Shown here: positions 47,460 to 63,965 of the stretch, one piece after another
How positions within the stretch are numbered: the first letter of the stretch is position 1
How the letters are laid out: the number at the start of each line of letters is the position of its first letter
Origin: Poa pratensis
Lineage: Eukaryota; Streptophyta; Magnoliopsida; Poales; Poaceae
Direction of reading: 5' to 3'
Length of the DNA: 64,000 bases
Assembly: GCA_947311845.1 (NCBI GenBank)
Contig: CAMZMU010000069.1
Coordinates: 14,526,891-14,590,890, forward strand
Made by a program: the position numbers and the translations under genes
The notes under the pieces: model-generated
Told to the model about the DNA's origin: nothing
What the model saw: only the letters and a program-made list of their open reading frames with translations
Databases searched by the model: none

Positions 47460-48650
47460 AACGACTTTCGCAGATGCACTACGGTATGGTCATAAGATTT
47501 ATGTATTCAATGCATTTTTTAGTATCATTGTTAGCTATGGTTCTAGGCTTTCTAGTTGATACTGGTTCTACTAGCCAACCTTATCTGTTTAATGGTGTTC
47601 TTGTTTCACCCACCATGCATCATCAAAGAATTGTTCTTGTTAGGCGTTTTTCTTGTGACAATTGAGTTTTACCCCTTCGTATTTTATGAAGAACATAGCC
47701 TCCGGACAACCCTAATGAGATCTAGTATCTATAGAAAGTTATAGCCATTCCATAAAAAAGTAGATGACACTAATCACCCATAGCATCGGTATCCTATGGC
47801 ATCGTCGTCTTGAGCATCTGGACTCTCTTTGTACTTTGTCATAGTTTTTTTCAAGTTCTTGCACTAAACTAGTACGACAATCACATGTTTGTAAACCATG
47901 TTGGCTTGGAAAGCGACATCATTCACCCTACATCCTTATTTATTATTGTTTCTTTTCAACTAATAGGATGCAACTTATGGACCTCACTGGTGCAAACTTC
48001 TCTGGGTACCAATATTGTGCTGTCGCTCTTAACGATTTATTTGATTACTCATGGATGTTTCATCTTCCCCATACATCCAAATATGCGGACACTCTTCAGC
48101 GTTTCTTCATGCACGTTGGCGCGCAATACCATCATCCATTGTTATTTGTAGTGTGATAATTCTGGCGAATTTCTTAACACCCCATTGTGATTTCTTGTCA
48201 TACTAGGGACTTCCATTCCTCTTTCATGCCCACATACTTCACCATGAAATGACAAACACGAATGACTCATCTCTCTATGAACAATAGACTTCTCACCCTT
48301 CTAATTCACGCTGATATTCTACGCAAATTTTTGGTTGATGTGTACACACGGCCACCCATCTCCTAAATTGACGCCCCTCTAACCTACTCCACCAAGTCAC
48401 CGCATAATTTCTCCTTTGTGGATGTCACCCAACATATGATCATATGTGAGTCCTCAAGTCTTTGTGCTTTCCTAATATCTATAAAACCACACAAACAAAC
48501 TCACCCCTCACTCTACACGACGTTTCATCGGCTGCCCTTTAGAACACAAGGGTTGATGTTTTTTAGATCTTCGGGACATGAACGTTATTATATCATGACA
48601 AGTTACATTTGATGAATATACATTTCCTTTTTTTTCGTTGATGCCACACT
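47460..48650 (+). mobile_element. Decayed Ty1/copia element, gag-pre-integrase to integrase part
   Basis: Short plus-strand stretches in shifting frames keep the copia order: a pre-integrase part around 47600 (TMHHQRIVLVRRFSCDN), then an integrase-like part around 47990-48110 (GYQYC..ALNDLFDYSWMF). Many stops and frame changes separate them. No LTRs were found. Confidence 0.6.
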
Positions 48651-49090
48651 TCAGCCTACTGTGCCTCTAGCCACAACAGATCCCAGCTAGACATTCCCAG
48701 GTGCTTATATCTCACCTACTTTGTACTTCTAGTGCCATGAATCCACCTTGGATCAGGCAGAATGAAATCTTCCTCCTATGTCGTGTTACGATTAGCTCCC
48801 TCCACTAGTCGAGTGTCGCTTTCCGTTCCCACTACCACTTCACCATCACCCACATCGTCATCTATCCCGTCCCATTGAACCGACCACTAGCCAATCCCAT
48901 TTCCCCCTCACCACATGCCTTCAACTACTCATGACGCACCACCTCGCCATTGACTACAGCCACATGTGATTTACATATCTCCTCCAAAAATCAATGACAC
49001 ATGCAAACCTTGCCAAATATGCATTTACTCTTCCTAAGAAACAATGTAGTGCCCTAGCCAAGTTGTCTACATATTTATGCATGCTTCCTA
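48651..49090. other. Unassigned, possibly copia remnant
   Basis: C-rich plus-strand sequence without a clear frame. It may be the hypervariable part of the copia polyprotein gene. Confidence 0.3.
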
Positions 49091-49093
49091 CCA

Positions 49094-49210
49094 GGGTTGG
49101 GCCTACAGGAGTGCGGCCCGCGCGGCCGCACATAGGCCCAAATTTGGGGGAGGGGCACAAAACTTTTGATATGGCGTTATACTCTATCCGTAGCCTAGTA
49201 GCCAAATAGC
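49094..49210. mobile_element. hAT-like terminal fragment
   Basis: GGGTTGGGCCTACAGGAGTG then GCGGCCCGCGCGGCCGCACA and GGCCC resembles the sub-terminal sequence of the hAT at 15097 (GCGGCCTGTGCGGTCGCACA). One end only. Confidence 0.4.
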
Positions 49211-49439
49211 GCTATGAGTTTATTTGTAGCTCCAAAACCCTTGAGAGTTGGGTCGGCCAGCCTGACATGGACTCGTCCGACACGAAATGTGCTTCGGTGC
49301 TTAGCGATGGCCTTGACTTGACGTAGGGAACATAGAAAAGCCTATTGAGCTAGTTAGCGACTTGAGTCTCCTAAGAAAGACACGAGTATGTGAGTCGTGC
49401 GAGTTTTGAAGTTTATCGTGCTTATCTGACTCTCGAATG

Positions 49440-49714
49440 TCATGGTACACGTCAAGAAAGCGTCGGATTCGGTCTTCCCTTGCACTGGGCGCATCGGTTG
49501 TCCCATTAGGTCATAAAAGGTATAATCCAAATCTTTCCATGGTCATTCTCAATGATTATGTTGTGCATGATCACGCAACCTGTGATGATGTACCAAAGAA
49601 TCCTTGATCCCAAAACCTAACCGGTTCTTGCACAATAGCAATTTGGGGCAAAATGCCAAAAGCCCTCGTCATATTTTCCTAAGAGTCGCTTGAGAATAAT
49701 GGAAACATAGTTCT
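49440..49714 (-). pseudogene. PIF/Harbinger transposase fragment
   Basis: On the minus strand near 49590-49550 the peptide ITGCVIMHNIIIEND is seen. This is the conserved ACVIMHNMI(I/V)E region near the end of plant PIF/Harbinger (DDE_Tnp_4) transposases. The surrounding frame is broken. Confidence 0.6.
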
Positions 49715-49825
49715 TTTTCACCTTGGGGGCTTGAAATTGGCTTCACAAAAGTTTTCACCTTGGGGGCTTGAAATTGGCTTCACAAAAGTTTTCACCTCGG
49801 GGGCTTGAAATTGGCTTCACAAAAG
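49715..49825. repeat. 37-bp tandem repeat, three copies
   Basis: Copies start at 49715, 49752 and 49789. Each runs TTTTCACCTTGGGGGCTTG then AAATTGGCTTCACAAAAG, with one T/C difference in the third copy. It adjoins the Harbinger fragment. Confidence 0.9.
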
Positions 49826-49929
49826 TAGCCCACTTCGGATATATGTCGTCCGCAATGCTTTCTTGATATGTACCAATGTACCATGGCATTCAAGATTCAG
49901 ATAAGCACGATAAACTTCAAAAGATGTCA

Positions 49930-50766
49930 TCGAATGGTGGACATGGAATGGCAACAAAACACTAGTTTCATTTCTATGTTACATGTGTGCGCGGTGAACT
50001 TGTGTTATGTGTGACGAACTTTGTTGATTTTTATGCTAAGAATTGATGAATATGCAATAATTAAGTACTATTTGTGTTTTATTTGTTTTGGATTCATTTG
50101 AGATGAGATTATATCATTTGTTTTAATATGTATATGCAATTGTGGAGAAGAAAAACATATATTGTTGCCCTATTTTACATCATCTACTACGACATAAATT
50201 TTTGCTTGCCCTATTTACATCATCTACTACTGCAGAAAAATTACAGTTGCCCTCAAAAGGTGTCAGGACACCCTATTTTACATCATATGTTGAAGATTCT
50301 CTAATGCTAAGGGTCTCTTTTGCTCAAAAGAATTTCATAAGAAGTTCAGAGGATTTTATTCCTCTGATATTAGAACGTGTTTGGTATATAAATTAGAGAC
50401 CATAGAAATATTTATGAAGACAAATAATTGTATTTTTTTTCTGTCCTGCGTAATTAATATGGGATGACATTTCAATCCTATGTTTTCATCTTCCTGCGTT
50501 GTGAAAATCCTACAATAAGGGTACAAACTTAGACGCAAGAAAAAAGTACAAACGTAGGGTCCCCAGTCCCCATGCATCACGCAATTCATTTCTACCCAAC
50601 CTCTGAGGGAAAGGAAGCGGTTACTTTTCCATCACAGAGCTTGATACAAAGACTGCTAAAGCATCCATCTCAGAGGAAACATAGAACTACGTCATAGATC
50701 ATCCAAACAGTAGGGCTATAAACAAATAGTCAAATACAGAGTTCTGGGAATTTTGAACGTAAGTTG
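49930..50766. other. Spacer and RPT5 3' UTR
   Basis: No gene is seen. A loose direct repeat, TTACATCATCTACTAC, occurs at about 50173 and 50216. The right-hand part is probably the RPT5 3' UTR, read on the minus strand. Confidence 0.4.
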
Positions 50767-55879
<5,113 letters not shown>

Positions 55880-56149
55880 CGGCGGAGGGGGAGGAGGCGG
55901 CGTCGAGAAGAAGTGGAACCGAGAGACTGCGAGTTCCTTCGTTTTTTTTTTGACAAATACATTTTTTTTTCTTGAGGGTTACTGCGAGTTCCCTCGTACC
56001 TTGCCAACCCGAAGGCTAATCAGCCGAATCTACTGCACGGCGGGGTGATTCCTATTTGACGCCTGCTGCGTCCATTAGCGCCGTGACACCCCCGCGTAAA
56101 GCCGTGGCGGGCCGGCCCAGTTTCCCTTCTCTTTTTTTCTTTCGATCTT
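55880..56149 (-). promoter_or_regulatory. Presumed RPT5 promoter and 5' UTR
   Basis: This is the sequence immediately upstream of the RPT5 start, GC-rich near the ATG. No TATA box is evident, in keeping with a housekeeping gene. Confidence 0.4.
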
Positions 56150-56520
56150 GTTTTTGCTGTTTTTTCTTTGGCCAACACTAAGCATCAGTCGGTTGTACCG
56201 ATCCATGGGTACAGCGTCAGCAACAAAAATATTTTGCACGTGTAGCACGGTGTGTAGCAAAAAAATCAGGACACAACAAAAATATTTTGCACATGTGAAC
56301 ACACATGTAACACAACGTGTAGCAAAAAATTCAGATCTGTAAAATTTGCAACATGTAGAAAAAAAATGTGGTAGCAGTTTAAACACAACCATGTAGCAAA
56401 AGCTAACAACTTATGCAACAAATCTCCAACTTGGTTGTAGCAAAACATGGAAAATCATGTAACCGTTTGCTACATTTTCAACACGCTCATGTAGCAAAAA
56501 TCATATGTGTATGTACCACG
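56150..56520. repeat. Region with recurring TGTAGCAAAA motif
   Basis: TGTAGCAAAA or TGTAGCA recurs about seven times between 56230 and 56510 (also GTAGCACGG, ATGTAACAC). Spacing is irregular. It resembles the sub-terminal repeat region of a DNA transposon, but no ends were found. Confidence 0.45.
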
Positions 56521-57003
56521 TATGACGTGGGCTTACCCTCGGGTGCCCCCACAATGAAGACACCTGGTGCACGTATAAGCTAAGGCCCATGAATAGGCCT
56601 GCCAGCAATCAGCGTTCAAGGCCCACGAAGGGGGCCCAAGAAGATGGCGTACGCCCCAAGACAAGTAGGGGCTAAGTTGGTAGAAACCTACCTTACCTGT
56701 AAAACTAATCGGTTGCGAATCTCCGAGACCCAGCCTCCTATATAAAGGCTGGGAGGGCCGCCGATCTAGGTCACGCAATACTCAGACCACCAAAACCCTA
56801 GCGAGATCGCATCTCGTCGGGACGCCATTGTAGCTCATTTGTACACCTCATACACCAATAACCAGACAAGCATGAAGTAGGGTGTTACCCTCCGGGGGCC
56901 TGAACCTGGGTAAATCTTGCTTGTCAGCCGACGATACTACCAACGCTACCACATCTCTCCCCCTTAATCTCAACCCTAGGTACCGAACCATGGGATTTGA
57001 TGT
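56521..57003 (+). mobile_element. Fragment of a retrotransposon LTR (promoter and R-U5 like)
   Basis: CCTATATAAAGGCTGG is a TATA box, followed downstream by AAACCCTAGCGAGATCGC, CACCTCATACACCAATAACC and GGGTGTTACCCTCCGGGGGC. This order resembles the promoter-to-U5 part of cereal gypsy LTRs. The boundaries are unknown, and the solo LTR at 57009 lies just to its right. Confidence 0.5.
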
Positions 57004-57008
57004 GTTAA

Positions 57009-58584
57009 TGATACGTCTCAAACGTATCTATAATTTCTGATATTCCATGTTGATATTATACCAATTGTTACATGTTTTACATACACTTCATATCATTTTT
57101 ATGTATTTTCTGGGACTAACCTATTAACAAGATGCCACAGTGCCAGTTCATGTTTTCTGCTGTTTTTGTATTCCAGAAAAGCTGTTCTGGAAATATTCTC
57201 GGAATTGGACGAAACTTGGACAGAACCTTCTATTTTCCCGACACGTACACGGAGTCCAAACGAGAGACGGAGGTGACCGAGGAGGCAGCCACGCCAGGGG
57301 CCGGCGCGGCCCCACCTCCTGTCGCGCCGAGGGGTGGCGTGACCCCCTCGGGTGCCTCCAGACGCCGCCCTTTCGCCTATATAATGCCTTCGTCCAGAAA
57401 ACCCTAAATACCCGAGCCTCCATCCACGAAAAGTTCCGTAGCCACCGCCGTCAACCCTAGTTCGGGAGGGTTCTAAAGCTCTTCCTGGCACCCTGCCGGA
57501 GAGGGGAATCATCACCGGAGGGCTCTACATCACCATGCCTGTCTCCGGAGTGAGGCGTGAGTAGTTCATCCTTAGACTACGGGTCCATAGCAGTAGCTAG
57601 ATGGTTGTCTCTCCTCCTTGTGCTATCATGTTTAGATCTTGTGAGCTGCCTATCATGATCAAGATCATCTTATTGTAATGCTACATGTTGTGTTTGCTGG
57701 GATCCGATGAATATTGATACTATGATCAAGTTGATTATCAATCTATCTTATATGTTATTTATGATTTTGCATGCTTTCGTTACTAGTAGATGCTTTGGCC
57801 AAGTAGATGCATGTAACTCCAAGAGTGAGTATTTATGCTAGATAGTGGGTTCATGCCTCCGGTAATCTGGGCGAGTGACAGCAATGTCTAAGGTTGTGGA
57901 TGTGCTGTTGCCACGAGGGGTAAAACAGCAATGCTTTGTCTAAGGATAATTGTATTGTTTACATTATGCACTTTACTTAATGCAATAATCTATTACTTGC
58001 AACTTAATACCAACTGGGAACACGGATGTCAACCTGAAGGTGGATTATTAGTCATAGATGTTGTTGGACAACGGTCTATATATCTTGTTGTAATGCCCAA
58101 TTGAATATCATAGTAGTCATCTTGTCATATATATGCATTGTCATGCGCTCTCTATTCATCAATTGCCCAGCTGTAATTTGTTTACCCAGCATGTTAGTTA
58201 TCTTTTATTGAGAGACACCACTAGTGAACTGTGGACCCCGGTCCATTCTTTTACACTGATAATACAACCAACTGCAATCATTGTTCCTTTTCATTCTCTG
58301 CAATTAAACATTATTTTCCACACCATACGTTTAATCCTTTGTTTACAGCAAGCCGGTGAGATTGACAATCTCACTGTTTCGTTGGGGCAAAGTAGTTTGA
58401 TTGTGTTGTGTGCAGGTTCCACGTTGGTGATCAAGTAAACGGTGCCACCAACAACCTTCAGAGGTGCCTTTTACTCCTACTGGATCTGACAACCTTGGTA
58501 TCTTACTGAGGAAAAACTTGATTCTGCACTGCTTCATACCTTCCTCTTGGGATCTCCCAACGAACGTGTGCTTTCACGTCATCA
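57009..58584 (+). mobile_element. Solo LTR with 5-bp target duplication
   Basis: 1,576 bp, beginning TGATACGTCTCAAACGTATC and ending ACGTCATCA. It is flanked by GTTAA at 57004-57008 and 58585-58589. An internal TATA-like CCTATATAATGCC is at about 57376. A single LTR between intact target duplications is the product of recombination between the two LTRs of an element. The start is typical of an abundant pooid LTR family. Confidence 0.85.
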
Positions 58585-58589
58585 GTTAA

Positions 58590-59345
58590 CACCACGTCAA
58601 CGTAGAAACACCGCATGCAACATCTGCATATCTGAAATGTCACTAACCTCAAACAATCAACATTGGAGGATGGATGCACCGTCCCTTCATCGATTCGTGC
58701 TCGCCAACCATGATTCCTGCCCCTAAAGGCCCATCTAAGACAAATCAGGTGAGTCCCGACGAAATCCCCGCGTGGTCGTCTTCTTCGCAAGTCTGGTGAT
58801 CTGTGGGGAGCTCTAACACGACGTCCATGGCGAGCTCGCTGGGCTTTCCGCGAGGACGACAGGCGGATCAGCAGCCGCAGCAGCCAAGAACTTGTCCTCA
58901 AACTCGTAATCGAGGAAGGCCTCGCCTGTGGCCACCGACGGAGGGGGAGCAGAGGATGTCGACGGTGGTCGGAGAGGTGGTTTGCGCAAGGAGCGCTACT
59001 GTCGGCAGCGTCCGAAGTGGTGCGAACGAAGCACCTCGGGTGTAACGTGCGCATGCCATGGAGGAGGAGGAGGAGGCGAGCTCGTCGCTGGATCGAGGGA
59101 GCAGCGCGCCGCGGGCGGGGGTTGACCTGCGCGACTGTCACGGCGTGGAACGGGCGCGATCTGGGCGAGACCGAGAAAGCGCTCAAGTAGAGTGGAGGAC
59201 GGCAGCTGGATCTTGAGAAGAGGAAGCAGACTAGCATAAAAAGGAGGCCGGGAGCGGGAGGGCAGCCTGCGCGTGGATGCCTGTTGGAGAGGAACGTGCC
59301 GCGAGAGAGACCCGGCTGTAGCTACAGCCGGCTGGAGATTAGATT
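58590..59345. other. GC-rich gene-like fragment
   Basis: It is open on both strands in places. On the minus strand a stretch near 58900-58830 reads EAFLDYEFEDKFLAAAAADP before a stop. It may be a first exon of a host gene or a captured fragment. No family is recognised. Confidence 0.35.
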
Positions 59346-60301
59346 TTTCCTTTTTCTTTATGCTTTCCTGCTTTATGTTTCCTCCTAATTTTCTTTTTTA
59401 TTATCTATACTTATTTCATTTCGTTTTATTTTTCTGTTTTTCTTTTTTGTATCATGTTTTTCTTTTTTCTTATGTTTTTCTGTTTTAAAAATTGTATGGA
59501 ATTTTTACTGTGTAATATGTGAATGTTATTTGGAACTCATGAACAATTATTTCGTACTACCCGAATATTTTCTAAACGTAGGAATAATGGCATTTGAGAG
59601 AATTTAGCAGCCAGTTATGAACTTACTAATATTTCTTATGCATATATGTGTCGCATGTCTAGAAGATGTCGTTGGTAAGCTTGCCTTTTCTTCTTATCAC
59701 AAATGCACAAGTTCTCCAAAGCAGTGGTTCAGGTGTTCAGTAAAAGACACTTGAGAGAACCAAATGTCGCAGATATAACCCGATTGTTGGACATTAATGT
59801 TTCGAGAGAGTTTGATTGCGTGCATTGGGAGTGGTTTTCAATTGGATTCGTGCAGGAGTAACTGATACTGATCCGGAGGAGGACGAAAATGTCGCTGCAC
59901 TCGAAGATCCGAAGGCGAAGGAGGAAGATCCAGCCGCGGCACTTTGATGCATCCATCAATGGCACGGGGGCGCAGAAGCACGAATCGGAGGTGCGGATGC
60001 AGTCCTGGCCTGAGGTGCTGGTGCGGAGGAGAGCTCCTCCTCCGACCAAGACTAGGGCGATCAAGGTCAAGCTCGACGTCCAGGACTGGTGACCTGGTGT
60101 TGTAGGTGTTGCGAGCTGCTCCTTGAGAGCACCAATACGAGCTGCTGCTTGAGAGGACCGCTGTTAGTTGCTGCTAGAGAGGAGAGCGGTGTGAGGCGAC
60201 CTGCAGAGGAGAGAGGCGAGTTGCGAGAGGAGGCGAGGGATCTAGAGGTTTTTTTCTTAGTTTATGAATCTCAGGTAATTTTATGTAAACTAACATTGTA
60301 T
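59346..60301. other. T-rich stretch and short Arg-rich open frame
   Basis: 59340-59490 is T-rich. A plus-strand open frame at 59889-60092 (SLHSKIRRRRRKI..., 67 codons) sits in GC-rich sequence. I have no evidence that it is a gene. Confidence 0.3.
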
Positions 60302-60338
60302 TACTCCCTTCGATACTTTTTTCGGATAGGAGGGAGTA
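60302..60338. mobile_element. Minimal Stowaway remnant, 37 bp
   Basis: TACTCCCTTCGATACTTTTT runs directly into TTCGGATAGGAGGGAGTA: two terminal repeats with almost no interior and TA at both ends. Confidence 0.7.
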
Positions 60339-60881
60339 CATCGATATTCTAACGGCATTATCACACCAACACACATCACAAAACCACATTTCATATATCT
60401 ATGTCCAAGATAACAAAATTTTGCTAGACCTGCCTCACCTTAAAATAAATTGACGATGCCACTGCTCATGTTGGCGTTTACAACAACTTCTAACTTTAAA
60501 CAGTATAAAATAGAGAACGGGGCAGAGGCCCAGTGGCAAAGGTAGCAGTGGCTCAACCTAGCAACCAGAGTTTGAATCCCGTCGGGAGGGAATTTCTAGA
60601 ATTTTCACAAAGGAGCAATTCTTTTATAAAAAGAAGCCGCCAAGGGCTAGTCCTGGTTGGTCTCATTTTTTTTTAAACAGTATAAAATAAAATAAAACCT
60701 CCAGATCAACATGCATACGAATTCTTAAGTTCAGAATACCACTGTTGAAACATTACTTATGAAAATTATCTGCGCTGAGAATGAGACCATGTTGTCCCTT
60801 AGTTGCTTGTCTATTGTTTCTTGCTCATCTTTGCCTCTTGGAAAAATGCCTCCTACTCGAGGAGGTAGTGTGGCCATTTCA
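60339..60881. other. Unassigned spacer
   Basis: No coding region is supported. CAGTGGCAAAGGTAGCAGTGG and AACCAGAGTTTGAATCCCG resemble the 3' leader of plant LINE or SINE sequences, but no full element could be delimited. Confidence 0.3.
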
Positions 60882-61747
60882 TCACAATCCTTTGCATTGC
60901 GGTGCTTCTTTCAGAAGAACCCTCTTCAAGTTTGGTGCATGATTCATCACCGCCCGTACAAATGAAATATGGCCCCCCACTAGGGAACTAAAGTCAACAA
61001 TGAGGAGCTCTCTTAGATGCAACTTACTACAGCTTGTGAACCCAGGCATCTTCCATGAAGGTTGCACACTTTGAGCGTCAACGCTTAACCAATATGATTT
61101 CACACATTGATGTTCGAACGTCTGTATTCAAGAACCAAGACGTAATTATATAAGAGATCCTAGTCTAAATTCTACCATGAGATGACCAGAAAATGCTTAT
61201 ATCTGTTCAAATAACAATCGAGAAAGCAATGAAGTACCTGAATATCAAATATCTCAACACTTAGCTGCTTCAAGGAGATTTATTGTCCATAACAGGTCAA
61301 ATTCAACATATACGCCATGAATAGACAGCTTCCTTAGTTTGTTGAATGCCGAGCGGAGTTGATTTCTTTCTGGCTGAATCCAAAGCTAAGGGGGAAAATG
61401 TGACATTTTGTTATCTTCAGTCCGTTCCCAAAAAAATAAGGTTATTCATTTGCTATTACGAATGAGCGCTATCTGGCAATAATAAATAAAAACATAAATA
61501 TCTTGATCAAGACATGAAATAGAAAAACTAATCTTGTGCACGCTTAAAATCCGTAGTTATGATATTAGAAGTACATCTCACAATATGTATTGAAATATGA
61601 AATTACCTTTCCTCCTTGGAAGTTTAAAGTGAGAGTATGTATGTCCGTGGCACCATTTAGAAGCTGGCTTAAACTAAACTCCGGTTGTGCAAGTTTTGCA
61701 TTAGATAGGACGAATAATTCCTTAAGAGATGGGACATAACCAAAACG

Positions 61748-61779
<32 letters not shown>

Positions 61780-61880
61780 CTCATAATGTGTTGACAACCA
61801 GTTTTGGCTACAAGAAGATATCCTCAAAATCATGGAGGTAATTAACTTCATTTTGTGGGCCATCTTCATCCGACATTATA
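60882..61880 (-). pseudogene. F-box/LRR protein with FBD-like C-terminus, partial and broken
   Basis: Three minus-strand exons are visible: about 61740-61607 (RFGYVPSLKELFVLSNAKL, LLNGATDIHTLTLNFQGGK), 61385-61238 (LWIQPERNQLRSAFNKLRKL) and 61122-60882. The last gives the FBD-type ending (KLHLRELLIVDFSSLVGG, then FVRAVMNHAPNLKRVLLK and QCKGL, stop). Splice sites are GTAATT, CCCCCTTAG, GTACTT and GAATACAG, all phase 0. The F-box itself is not in reach. A 31-base G-run cuts the upstream exon, and the frame slips near the end of the middle exon (AAGTGTTGAG). FBD/F-box genes are numerous and often non-functional; normally they recruit substrates to SCF ubiquitin ligases. Confidence 0.7.
61749..61779 (+). 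repeat. Poly-G tract, 31 bases
   Basis: An uninterrupted G-run within the upstream exon of the F-box/FBD fragment; the minus strand codes for poly-proline. It is able to form G-quadruplexes. The true length is uncertain. Confidence 0.9.
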
Positions 61881-62638
61881 TGTTCGAAACAGAGCCTAAC
61901 TAGTACATGTACTAGTAAGGTTCGGAATTTCGGCCAGAACTAAGACGTAAAACCGACACCAACTAGTATATGTACTAGTCGCGTTCTGAACAGCCACGAG
62001 TTACCTTAAGTCCTGATTGTTAACCAGACCGAAAGGCAATTAAGAAAGGTTTGGATGAAAAAATGTATAAAGGAAGAGTTCTTCTTTTTTACAAGACGAA
62101 CAACTTTACTGTTTGCGAGTTTTCGATTTAAGGCCTTCTACTAGGCCAAATCTGGCAATTACGGACGAATCAAATTTCTATAATTCGGGTCCAATCCGAA
62201 CAGTTTTACCTACGAGCCCAGATGAGTGGTCAATATGGAGTCTGATGAAGAAACACATAAAAGTAAAGTTCTTCGTTTTTTCAAGACGAACAACTTTGTA
62301 TTCTACGATATTTTGATCCAAGGTCGGCAACTGCCTCAAAAGCGACCCGCAAGGTGTAGCCAATTTTTAGACCGAACAGTTTTGGAAAGTTCGGCTCAAC
62401 CATCCGAATTGGACCCAAATTAGGGTTTTGGACATGGATCCAAACCCTTTCCTTGCACGGGAAGTCCATCCGCCTCTTATATACATGAGGGGTGACGGCC
62501 GATTGAACCAACACCAATCGAACAAATCAATCTACTACTTTTTCGTGTTCATCTACTTTTATCCCTCTCCCCTTGTATCTTTCTCCTCGTTCTTCGTCGT
62601 TCTTCAAGATTGGAGTGTTCGTGTGTCAACACACTTTT

Positions 62639-62656
62639 TGGCGACTCCGCTGGGGA
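62639..62656 (+). other. Primer binding site, tRNA-Arg type
   Basis: TGGCGACTCCGCTGGGGA is complementary to the 3' end of a plant tRNA-Arg (acceptor strand CGGAGTCG plus CCA). This primer is used by Tat-lineage gypsy elements. Confidence 0.75.
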
Positions 62657-62729
62657 TGAAGTGAACGGTCTCCAGCCCGTTCTTGCTACGAGGAGCGCAT
62701 CAAGAGACTGCAGTCTACATCGGTAACAT

Positions 62730-63965
62730 GAATTCACAATCTCCTTGTGTAGATGCAAATTACTCTTATGTTGACGTTAATAGATCTTTTGATATGAGTG
62801 TTGTATCGGCTAACCCTAGTTTACATATGCGCAAAAGCCGATGCAAAATAATCTCTATGCTTCAAATCCTTATAATATTAGCAACGTGCAACATATATAT
62901 TTGAATTCTCATGCATCGGCTGCCCCATATCTTAGGCCGATGAGTAACGTGGGTTATTCGATAGATCAGTATGAGACACCTCACGGGCATGAGGATGTCT
63001 CACGGTTTTATCCATCGGCTGCCGACTCGCAATATGCGGGGTCGTCCCCAAACAGGCCGATGGATGAGGGAATCGGCTATGCTGGCACCAGCGACTTGGC
63101 CGGTTACTCCCAACCGACATATACTGCGCCTTATATGATTACTCAATCGGCACCTTATGTTACTAACGTTTCAGCTTCATGTGGAACTAGTGAGACACAT
63201 AATTCGGCTTCGCACTTTCACGGTGTTCACGGCCGAATAAGTGAAAATTTAACAGGAGCACATGTGCCTTCATCTTCTACGACGCATATGGATTAGATGG
63301 TTGGAAGGAAAAATTTGCAGCGAAACTCAAAAGGGCCGGTGATGTTTATCTGGCATTAAAAGAAAATCCGCATGATCCCGCTGCAATACAAGCTTATGAG
63401 GCGTATCAGAAGAGGCGTGAAGAGGAGCGTAGACAATTTGAGATCAAGTTTTCACCGTTACAAATTAGTTTCGGCAACACTGCCGAAAGAAACAAAAAGT
63501 ATCGGGGGCAATCCCGTCTTGCAGAGGAAATACCGATGACTTCTCTACGCCGACTCTTGAGAATTACCGACCGAGTATCGACAAGCTTATGAAGCACTCA
63601 AGAAAAAGCGTGCTGAGGAATTTGAGGCGCTTGAGAAGAAACTCAAGGAGGAACATGAAGCATACAGGAGAAAGCTTGAAGAGGAAGGTCTGCACATGTT
63701 CCATGCAAAGCTCAAGAAGGACCCTCAAGAAAATATTACTCCAATAGGAGAAATTAAATCCTCTCTTATGTGCTGCAATCAAGTCAAGCCCCATGTTAAA
63801 CCAAGGCAAGAAGAAGCTTTGCAAGTTGATGGAAGCCATGGAGAAAAGATGAATGATTCGGAAAGTATGGTTACTTCGGTTGTTGAAGCCGAATTAGACA
63901 GTACATGTGCCGAATCTACTGAATCAAAGAAGCAAGCTTCATTGATCAGAGCATGTCATGGCTAG
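62730..63965 (+). pseudogene. gag-like region of the Tat-type element, several frame shifts
   Basis: Starts about 62730 (MNSQSPCVDANYSYVD) and moves through frames at about 62842, 63290, 63525 and 63575. The middle part is Ser/Tyr/Pro rich. The last part is a Lys/Glu-rich coiled-coil-like segment (EALKKKRAEEFEALEKKLKE) ending at 63965. Each break again fits one missing base, so I cannot say that the gene is dead. Confidence 0.55.

Noticed and set aside
59889..60092. Arg-rich 67-codon frame
   Set aside because: No family, no splice or promoter evidence; likely chance in GC-rich DNA.
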